Shown here: in pieces, positions 1-6,518 of the stretch | Layout of the letters: the number at the start of each line of letters is the position of its first letter | Position numbering within the stretch: position 1 is the first letter of the stretch | From: CAYMDD01 sp964409675 | GTDB taxonomy: Bacteria > Pseudomonadota > Alphaproteobacteria > Rickettsiales > SXRF01 | DNA length: 9,100 bases | Assembly: GCA_964409675.1 (NCBI GenBank) | Contig: CAYPEF010000094.1 | Span: 1 to 9,100 of the forward strand | Direction of reading: 5' to 3' | Notes under the pieces: model-generated | Databases searched by the model: none | What the model was told of the DNA's origin: nothing | The model's input: the letters and a program-made list of their open reading frames with translations, nothing else | Position numbers and translations under genes: made by a program

Positions 1-257
1 GCCTGGTATCGGTTGATGACCAGGAAATAAAGCTGACACCTACCGAATATAAACTGCTCTGCACGATGGTGAAACATGCGGGTAAGGTCGTTACCCACGG
101 CCAGCTGCTACGCGAGGTATGGGGCAAGCATTCCACCGAACAAGGCCACTACCTGCGCATCTATATGCAGCACCTACGGCAAAAACTCGGCGATGATGCG
201 TTAAATCCGCGTTTCCTCGTTACCGAAACAGGAATTGGCTACAGACTGAAATCTTAA
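1..257 (+). CDS. kdpE: KdpE response regulator, C-terminal part (5' end outside window)
   Basis: This is the C-terminal winged-helix DNA-binding domain of an OmpR/PhoB-family response regulator, read from base 3 to a TAA at 255-257. The visible 84 residues contain the family pattern LTPTEYKLL, then VVTHGQLLREVWG, HYLRIYMQHLRQKL and the C-terminal TETGIGYRL. The HYLRIYM-HLRQKL and TETGIGYR segments are characteristic of KdpE, which with the sensor kinase KdpD activates the kdpFABC high-affinity potassium-uptake operon under potassium limitation. The phospho-receiver domain is outside the window. In many bacteria kdpE is the last gene of the kdp cluster, which fits the gene ending here with unrelated genes following. 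It is likely host chromosome. No convincing terminator hairpin follows the stop. The family is certain; KdpE rather than another OmpR-type regulator is very likely. Confidence 0.9.
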   Translation, partial: LVSVDDQEIKLTPTEYKLLCTMVKHAGKVVTHGQLLREVWGKHSTEQGHYLRIYMQHLRQKLGDDALNPRFLVTETGIGYRLKS

Positions 258-338
258 TCGTATCATTTCGGGATAGCTTGAGTTGGGGCTATAACCAAAT
301 CATCGCTGGTATAAATTCATAAGCCTCAGTATCATGAC

Positions 339-1157
339 ATGCATCTTAACAACGATGCATTGCCGATGCTATTTAATCCAAAAGCAGCACGACTTACTTT
401 CAACCGATTGCGCGACATAGCCATTACCTCCAAACCCCAACTCAAGGGACAATTGGATGAGTGCCTGCGCGGGAAGGCGCTGCAGCAGGACGTCTATTTG
501 ACATGCCAGAAAACGGAAAGTGATCAGCGCGCGTTCGATGGTGCCATAAATTTGTGGGATGAACGCATCGAAAGAATCGACCAGGCAGCCTATCGCACCA
601 TCCGCGAAGAATTGCTGCTTACGGAAGGAATTTACGGATTCGGCACCCCGCTGCCGGTAACGCCACAAAGCCCCATCGAGGTAATTCCTCCTAATTATTG
701 GCTATTTCTGGAAACAAACACGGAAAAAGCGGAAGCATTCGGTCATAGGCTGCATTATGTGGGCGTCTTCTTTCAAAGAAAAGAGGATGTGCCGTCCGAT
801 ACCATCGCATTGGTGAAAGCGCGCCAGAGTAATACGGCTATAGCTACGCCGGAGGTAGATGCACCACCAAAAGAAAAAGTTAATGGCAGGCCTAGCTATT
901 ACACATCGCCTTATCTCCAGTTAATGCTGGAAGCAGCCGAACATTTTAATATTAACGAAACCAATCCGCCGATGAAGAAAGATATCACCGGCTGGTTTAA
1001 AGAGAAATCTGCAAAAAAAGGCATCGAGCTTTCGGAACGCATGGTAGAAATTCTGGCCACCGCCATCCGACCACCCGAATCGCAAAAAGGTGGGTTAAAA
1101 GCACAATCCAAAATCATCCAACGGGGTGACGCCGTTAAGCAGCCGCAAGACGCTTAA
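339..1157 (+). CDS. Unrecognised 272-aa protein, probably element-encoded
   Basis: I do not recognise a named family. The protein is soluble, with no signal peptide or membrane segment. Residues 1-95 are mixed helical and charged. Residues 96-148 include a stretch with IPPNYWLFLE and a hydrophobic strand VGVFF. Residues 150-182 look like a flexible linker. Residues 183-253 look like a second domain beginning GRPSYYTSPYLQLMLEA and containing KKDITGWFKEKSAKKG and an ELSERMVEILATAIRPP helix. A linker followed by a small basic helical domain recalls hypothetical proteins found beside AlpA-like genes in alphaproteobacterial islands, which suggests a regulatory or DNA-binding role; this is inference. 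The start at 339 is the first ATG after an in-frame stop at 312-314; no clear Shine-Dalgarno precedes it, and Met10 (366) is an alternative. It could instead be host-encoded, because the left element end is not defined. Confidence 0.75.
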   Translation: MHLNNDALPMLFNPKAARLTFNRLRDIAITSKPQLKGQLDECLRGKALQQDVYLTCQKTESDQRAFDGAINLWDERIERIDQAAYRTIREELLLTEGIYGFGTPLPVTPQSPIEVIPPNYWLFLETNTEKAEAFGHRLHYVGVFFQRKEDVPSDTIALVKARQSNTAIATPEVDAPPKEKVNGRPSYYTSPYLQLMLEAAEHFNINETNPPMKKDITGWFKEKSAKKGIELSERMVEILATAIRPPESQKGGLKAQSKIIQRGDAVKQPQDA

Positions 1158-1237
1158 CGCGAAAGTATATCACCCACCAATAGCCGCAGTTTTCCTTGTT
1201 AGAAGGTGGGTAACACCCTGGGCGTCACCCTTTAACG
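1087..1237. repeat. Cluster of short direct and inverted repeats at the end of the 272-aa gene and after it
   Basis: Several repeats lie close together. AAGGTGGGT occurs directly at 1087-1095 and 1203-1211, and its partial complement ACCCACC is at 1172-1178. GGGTGACGCC at 1124-1133 is matched by its exact reverse complement at 1221-1230. CGTTAAGC at 1133-1140 pairs with GCTTAACG at 1152-1159 around an 11-nt loop; this hairpin spans the stop codon but has no T-run after it, so it is not a typical terminator. GGGT-AAC-ACCC forms a short hairpin at 1208-1218. Such a cluster upstream of an excisionase-like and replication operon could hold operators or iterons. Each repeat is short and part of the set may be chance. 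Confidence 0.4.
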
Positions 1238-1286
1238 CCGCCACGGTTGCGCCTTTGATTTGAATGCTTTTTTGACGTTCCACTGG

Positions 1287-1312
1287 TCTCCGATGATCAC
1301 GCATCATGGAGA
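1287..1312 (+). promoter_or_regulatory. Hairpin covering the ribosome binding site of the helix-turn-helix gene
   Basis: TCTCC (1287-1291), one unpaired G, and ATGAT (1293-1297) can pair with ATCAT (1303-1307) and GGAGA (1308-1312), giving ten pairs with a single bulge and a 5-nt loop (CACGC). The right arm contains GGAG at 1308-1311, the Shine-Dalgarno of the ATG at 1319 (7-nt spacing). In RNA this would hide the ribosome binding site of the first gene of the operon; as DNA the same dyad could be an operator for the helix-turn-helix protein. A possible -35-like TTGACG is at 1272-1277, but no good -10 sits at normal spacing. Confidence 0.5.
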
Positions 1313-1318
1313 TACAGC

Positions 1319-1534
1319 ATGACACATTCCGACCCACAAAATGACCGGCTGCTGCCACCGGAAGACGCCGCCAAATATCTTGGCGTTGTCGAAAATACCT
1401 TATCAGTCTGGCGCAGCACTGGCCGGTATAACTTGCCTTACATCAAGGTCGGGCGATTGGTGAGATATCGGCTTTCCGACCTGCAAGCATTCCTGGTGCG
1501 TCACACCCATCTCAAGGGCGACGCGCATGAGTAA
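1319..1534 (+). CDS. AlpA/excisionase-type helix-turn-helix DNA-binding protein (71 aa)
   Basis: A small MerR-like helix-turn-helix protein of the HTH_17/AlpA/excisionase group. The diagnostic layout is visible: LLPPEDAAKYLGVVENTLSVW (residues 11-31; helix-turn-helix), then LPYIKVGRLVRYRLSDLQAFL (residues 41-61), where the wing and the VGR-VRYR-DL-AFL ending are typical. In phage P4 and related islands such proteins regulate integrase expression or act as excisionases; with large serine integrases a separate small protein often serves as recombination directionality factor. Either role is plausible here, by inference from the element context. The start at 1319 has GGAG at 1308-1311, buried in a potential hairpin. 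The 3' end overlaps the primase start by 8 bases (1527-1534), which implies translational coupling and makes it the likely first gene of the replication-recombination operon. Confidence 0.9.
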   Translation: MTHSDPQNDRLLPPEDAAKYLGVVENTLSVWRSTGRYNLPYIKVGRLVRYRLSDLQAFLVRHTHLKGDAHE

Positions 1535-3704
1535 AACATCCTCATTCGCCAGCCTGCGGGAGTTGGGTTTTAGCGTTTTTCCACTTCAACCGCGCGGCAA
1601 GAAACCGATCAGCAGCTGGAAGCACTACCAAACCGAACATGCCAATTTGGCGCAATGTGCAGAATGGGACAAGGCCTGCCGTTACAATATCGGCATCGCC
1701 ACTGGCGGAATATCTGATTGCTTTGTGTTGGATATCGATGGAGAGCAAGGCCATGAAACACTGGCAAAATTAACGGCGCAATATGGCGAACTGCCCGAAA
1801 CGCCGACCGTCAAAACTGGGCGCGGGTTACATTATTATTTTCAATACCCTCGCTATCATATCGTGCGCAATCTTGCCGGGAAGGATGCACATGGTGTGCC
1901 AATGCCCGGCATCGATCTGCGCGCCGACGGTGGGTATGTTGTAGCGCCACCGTCAATTCACCCTAACGGCAAGCCGTATGAATGGCTTAAACATCCCGAT
2001 GATCTTGCAATGGCGGAAGCGCCGGATTGGCTTCTCGACCGTATTGCAGTGGATGATGATTTGCTTCCAATCCCAGAAAACGATGATCTTTATGCCGATA
2101 TTCCTGCTGAATCGCGCCCAGCTTCTTATGTCGAAGCGGCGCTTGCCGGAGAGTTGGCAACATTACGTGCGGCTGTGGAAGGCCAGCGTAATGATGCACT
2201 CAATAAAGCAGCTTTCAGCTTGGGCCAACTTATCAACGCGGGGCTGGATGAACATCGTATTGTTAATGAGCTGACAGGTGCCGCCCGCGATATCGGCTTG
2301 GATGATGAGGAAATCGGCGTAACGCTTCAAAGCGGATTAATGTCGGGCAAGGGAAATCCCCGCCAGAATACCAAACTCATCGCGCGCGTCACAGCAACCG
2401 GGCAAGATATGCGTGCCCAGCCGCTGGATGCGGTGGCTTCCGAGCATATGCAGTTCGCATTGAATGTGCTTCAGGCTTTCGGCGCACAAAACCTGATACA
2501 TGCCATGACCAACATGTGGCATTGGGATGATTCCGGCGTATGGGTTCAGATCGATGAGCGCGAGATAAAAAAGGTGCTTCACCGCGTCGCCAGCACCCAC
2601 CCGAAAGTAAGCAAGAATTTCATCGCCGCCGTTCTCGAGATCGTCAAAACCGAGGCTACCATTAAGGATTCACTATTTGACCGCCATGATGACATGGTGA
2701 TCAATTGCCGAGGCGGAGAATTATATTTGAGCGACGGGCAATGGGCACTCAAGCCAGCTAGGCACGAATCCTACATGACCGTGCAATTGCCTGTAGTCCA
2801 TGATGCCAGCGCCGATGCGCCGCGCTTCCGGCAATTTTTGGGTGAAATATTTGCGGGTGATAATGATGCCCAGCAAAAAGCGCAAGCCGTGCTGGAGATG
2901 ATGGGCTATTCCATGCTCCGCACATGCGCGTTTGAGCGGTTTATTATCCTGATCGGCGCGGGCGCGAATGGTAAATCCGTATTGCTTAAAGTGCTGACGG
3001 CGCTGCTGGGCTATCGAAATGTTACAGCGGTTTGCCCATCCCAATTTGATAATCGATTCCAGCGCGCGCATCTGCATGGCAAGCTCGCCAATATTATCAG
3101 CGAATTGAATGAAGGCGGAGAGCTGGCCGATGCGACGCTAAAGGCAGTGGTTAGTGGGGAGATCATTACCGCCGAGCATAAACACAAGCCGCCGTTTGAA
3201 TTCCGCCCATATTGCACTTGCTGGTTTGGCACCAACCACATGCCGCAGACGCGGGATTTCTCCGATGCCATTTTCCGCCGCGCCATCATTCTTACTTTCA
3301 ATCATAAATTCGAGGGTTCGGCATGTGACCCGCATCTATCCGATAAGCTGATTGCCGAGTTGCCCGGCATCTTCAATATGGCGCTCGATGCCATCGCCGG
3401 TGTTATTGCGCGCAAAGCGTTTACCGATCCACCATCCAGCATTGATGCTAAGCAACATTGGCGCATGGAATCCGACCAGGTAGCGCAATTCTTGGAAGAA
3501 TGCTGTGAATTGTCTAAGGATCATCATAGCGTTTCGCATGATATCTATGCCCGCTACCAATTATGGGCGAAGGAGGCAGGCAGCGCACGCCCGCTTAACC
3601 GCAAAAACTTTACCAGCCGTCTCCGGCGCTTTGGTGTCGAGCCATATAAAGGCGCAGGCGGCAAACGCATGTTGCATGGCATTCGCGTGGGAGGTCAGGC
3701 ATGA
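1527..3704 (+). CDS. Fused primase-polymerase (PrimPol) and D5/P4-type superfamily 3 helicase
   Basis: A 725-aa replication initiator-type protein. Residues about 10-175 form an AEP-type bifunctional primase/polymerase domain: VLDIDG supplies the catalytic Asp69 and Asp71, TGRGLHYYF supplies His102, and GIDLRADGGYVVAPPSIHPNG (128-148) supplies the further conserved acidic site (Asp130/Asp134). After a linker (about 175-300) comes a D5-N-like region, then a superfamily 3 helicase ATPase: Walker A GAGANGKS (477-484, Lys483), a Walker B-like segment ANIISELNE (521-529), sensor Asn570 in WFGTNHMP, and an arginine-finger candidate in AIFRRAI (Arg584/585). Residues about 645-720 resemble the winged-helix C-terminus of P4-type primases. 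It would prime and unwind DNA at a dedicated origin, replicating the excised element. All key residues appear intact. AAGGG (1514-1518) is a modest ribosome binding site inside the upstream gene. Exact origin recognition is unknown. Confidence 0.95.
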   Translation: MSKTSSFASLRELGFSVFPLQPRGKKPISSWKHYQTEHANLAQCAEWDKACRYNIGIATGGISDCFVLDIDGEQGHETLAKLTAQYGELPETPTVKTGRGLHYYFQYPRYHIVRNLAGKDAHGVPMPGIDLRADGGYVVAPPSIHPNGKPYEWLKHPDDLAMAEAPDWLLDRIAVDDDLLPIPENDDLYADIPAESRPASYVEAALAGELATLRAAVEGQRNDALNKAAFSLGQLINAGLDEHRIVNELTGAARDIGLDDEEIGVTLQSGLMSGKGNPRQNTKLIARVTATGQDMRAQPLDAVASEHMQFALNVLQAFGAQNLIHAMTNMWHWDDSGVWVQIDEREIKKVLHRVASTHPKVSKNFIAAVLEIVKTEATIKDSLFDRHDDMVINCRGGELYLSDGQWALKPARHESYMTVQLPVVHDASADAPRFRQFLGEIFAGDNDAQQKAQAVLEMMGYSMLRTCAFERFIILIGAGANGKSVLLKVLTALLGYRNVTAVCPSQFDNRFQRAHLHGKLANIISELNEGGELADATLKAVVSGEIITAEHKHKPPFEFRPYCTCWFGTNHMPQTRDFSDAIFRRAIILTFNHKFEGSACDPHLSDKLIAELPGIFNMALDAIAGVIARKAFTDPPSSIDAKQHWRMESDQVAQFLEECCELSKDHHSVSHDIYARYQLWAKEAGSARPLNRKNFTSRLRRFGVEPYKGAGGKRMLHGIRVGGQA

Positions 3705-3835
3705 GTGGCGCGAGTGGCGGTTCCTCTTACTACACCCCATACATCAGCATACGCCCGCTCGTGTGTTTACTTGCAGTGGGAACACCCGCCACTTACGCCA
3801 CTACCGCCCTGACCGGAGGTTGGTATGGAGCTTGA
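3701..3835 (+). CDS. Possible 44-aa overlapping ORF between primase and 67-aa gene
   Basis: The ATG at 3701 overlaps the primase TGA (3702-3704) in the ATGA arrangement and is preceded by a strong Shine-Dalgarno, GGGAGG (3689-3694), at 6-nt spacing. The frame stays open to TGA at 3833-3835, overlapping the next gene start (3825) by 11 bases. The predicted peptide begins MSGASGGSSYYTPYIS, has a hydrophobic middle (LVCLLAVGT) and a Thr/Ala-rich end. No family is recognised. Signal and overlaps argue for translation, perhaps mainly to carry ribosomes to the downstream genes. Against it, most of the ORF lies in a long inverted repeat that may be a DNA element, so the composition may reflect the repeat rather than protein selection. 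Confidence 0.4.
   Translation: MSGASGGSSYYTPYISIRPLVCLLAVGTPATYATTALTGGWYGA
3704..3802. repeat. Long imperfect inverted repeat built from AGTGGCG units (candidate origin or operator)
   Basis: The left arm 3704-3720 (AGTGGCGCGAGTGGCGG) and right arm 3786-3802 (CCGCCACTTACGCCACT) are complementary at 15 of 17 positions, one of the two exceptions being a G-T pair. The stem can extend by TTCC (3721-3724) with GGAA (3779-3782) after a 3-nt bulge. The loop is about 54-65 nt. Each arm holds two copies of the 7-mer AGTGGCG or its complement at 9-bp spacing, giving four iteron-like units, two in each orientation. It lies immediately after the PrimPol-helicase gene. In phage P4 the alpha protein binds repeats at ori and at crr, which lies near its gene; that analogy is why an origin is suggested. 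Alternatives are a regulatory RNA hairpin or an operator. Confidence 0.65.
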
Positions 3836-4024
3836 CCAATCCCTGCTGGATCGCAAGCCCGATGAGCTGACACAGACCGAGCTTTTCGCGCGAATTGTCT
3901 ACAAAATCCGCCGCAAATACGACTTTCAAATCAGTGAGATGGAGGCCATAGCCGCAGCACGAAATCTCATCGGTTTTACGCAAACACTACTTGAACTTGG
4001 CAAGCATAGCGGTAATGTCGAGCC

Positions 4025-4028
<4 letters not shown>
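3825..4028 (+). CDS. Unrecognised 67-aa acidic protein upstream of the recombinase
   Basis: A small, probably all-helical protein beginning MELDQSLLDRKPDELTQ, with a central segment ELFARIVYKIRRKYDF and a second helix EMEAIAAARNLIGFTQTLLEL. There are no cysteines, signal peptide or membrane segment. The start is well supported: GGAGG at 3815-3819 with 5-nt spacing. Its stop overlaps the recombinase start in an ATGA (4025-4028), and the recombinase lacks a good ribosome binding site of its own, so translation of the two is probably coupled. Tight pairing with a serine recombinase suggests a partner or regulator, for example a directionality factor, but no known family is recognised and this is inference only. 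Confidence 0.75.
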
Positions 4029-5634
<1,606 letters not shown>

Positions 5635-5640
5635 GCGGCG

Positions 5641-5683
5641 AAAAAGCGTCTGGCACATCCGGTATGAGGATGGAAGAGCCAGA
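5641..5683 (-). other. Hairpin and T5 run between pyrophosphatase and tRNA-Arg
   Basis: On the - strand TCTGGC (5683-5678) pairs with GCCAGA (5654-5649), and CATCC pairs with GGATG inside it across an asymmetric internal loop; CGC and TTTTT (5645-5641) follow. It resembles an intrinsic terminator for the pyrophosphatase gene. However, only six bases separate the T-run from the tRNA 5' end, leaving no room for a tRNA promoter after it. It may therefore be a leader hairpin of the tRNA precursor, or only a partial terminator. Confidence 0.35.
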
Positions 5684-5695
5684 GGCGATGGCGGA

Positions 5696-5724
5696 ATCAT
5701 ATCCGCCGCAGCGAGCGTCCACAA
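5696..5724 (-). promoter_or_regulatory. Candidate sigma-70-type promoter of tRNA-Arg
   Basis: On the - strand, TTGTGG (complement of 5719-5724) as -35 and TATGAT (complement of 5696-5701, five of six consensus matches) as -10 are separated by exactly 17 bases. Transcription would start near 5689, about 55 bases before the tRNA. The -10 is exactly the loop of a perfect 6-bp inverted repeat, GGCGGA and TCCGCC (5690-5707). The -35 match is weak (three of six). Confidence 0.4.
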
Positions 5725-5744
5725 GCGCTATAAGCGGGCAGGTT

Positions 5745-6278
5745 CTATTGCCCCTTGCTGGCGCGCTCCACAGCTTCCATGATCACTTTCATCGCCTCTT
5801 CCGGGCCGCCCCAGCGCACAATTTTCACCCATTTTCCCTTTTCCAGGTCCTTGTAATGTTGGTAGAAATGCGCGATCTGTTCGCAAAGAATCGGCGGCAG
5901 GTCTTCGTAGGAGCGCACTTTTTCATAAAAAGGGTGCAGCTTGTCCACCGGCACGGCGAGGATTTTCTCGTCGCCACCGGATTCGTCTTCCATCAGCAGC
6001 ACGCCGATGGGGCGGCAGCGGATCACTGCGCCGGGCACCACCGGAGTTTCGCCGGCTACCATCACGTCGCAAGGGTCGCCGTCGGCCGATAAGGTGTGCG
6101 GGATGAAGCCGTAATTACAGGGATAAATCATTGAGGTATGCAGGAAACGATCCACGAACAACGCGCCGGATTCTTTGTCGATCTCGTATTTCACCGGCTC
6201 GCCGCCCTTGGGTATCTCGATGATGACGTTGATATCGGACGGCGGATTCTTGCCGGTGGAAATTTTGCTGATATCCAT
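5745..6278 (-). CDS. ppa: Inorganic pyrophosphatase (family I, soluble)
   Basis: A 177-aa cytoplasmic enzyme that hydrolyses diphosphate to phosphate, pulling nucleic-acid and other biosynthetic reactions forward. The family I signature DGDPCDVMV is at residues 66-74, with metal-binding Asp66, Asp68 and Asp71. Other active-site segments are visible: VIIEIPKGGEPVKYEID (18-34, Glu21 and Lys30), YPCNYGFIPHTLS (52-64), and the acidic MEDESGGDEKILAVP (96-110, Asp98/Asp103/Lys105). The C-terminal YKDLEKGKWVKI is also typical of this enzyme. The length is normal for bacterial, including alphaproteobacterial, members. GGAAG about ten bases upstream of the ATG (6276-6278, - strand) is a plausible ribosome binding site. 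It is transcribed towards tRNA-Arg and divergently from the chemotaxis receptor; it is a host housekeeping gene outside the element. Confidence 0.98.
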   Translation of the reverse strand: MDISKISTGKNPPSDINVIIEIPKGGEPVKYEIDKESGALFVDRFLHTSMIYPCNYGFIPHTLSADGDPCDVMVAGETPVVPGAVIRCRPIGVLLMEDESGGDEKILAVPVDKLHPFYEKVRSYEDLPPILCEQIAHFYQHYKDLEKGKWVKIVRWGGPEEAMKVIMEAVERASKGQ

Positions 6279-6518
6279 AGGTTTAGTGCTTCCTGACAGG
6301 GTGAAGAGTTAAGAAAGGCGGTTCATACCCTGAATCCGGCCGGTTTCGCAATCATTAAATCAGCCCGCCGGAAGAAAATAATTAACAGAAGCAAAAAACA
6401 CTTAATTTCGCGCTTTTTATCTCATGCAGCACCTTCATGGATTAACGAAAAATTAAATGCGTTGTTATAAGGTTAAAACTCTCTTCGGCCATCCCTTGTA
6501 AAGCGATAATAACACCCT
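6279..6518. promoter_or_regulatory. Divergent intergenic region between ppa and the chemotaxis receptor
   Basis: This 240-bp A+T-rich stretch must hold promoters for both flanking genes. For the receptor the best candidate is TTAACG (6442-6447) with TATAAG (6466-6471, five of six -10 matches) at 18-bp spacing, which would give a leader of about 40 nt. There is no clear ribosome binding site before the receptor ATG at 6519. A GATAAT at 6505-6510 lies too near the start codon to serve as its -10. No confident ppa promoter was picked out. CCGGCCGG near 6336-6343 is a short palindrome of unknown meaning. Confidence 0.4.

Noticed and set aside
270..287. Tract resembling a tRNA D-arm (TAGC...GAGTTGG) after kdpE, considered as a tRNA remnant or attachment site
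   Set aside because: No acceptor, anticodon or T-arm surrounds it, and it matches the wrong half of the tRNA for a 3'-end duplication.
324..329. CCTCAG shared with the tRNA-Arg region (5589-5594) as a possible shared crossover core
   Set aside because: A 6-base match between stretches this long is expected by chance.
1133..1159. Inverted repeat over the stop of the 272-aa gene as an intrinsic terminator
   Set aside because: No T-run follows the stem, so it was kept only as a repeat.
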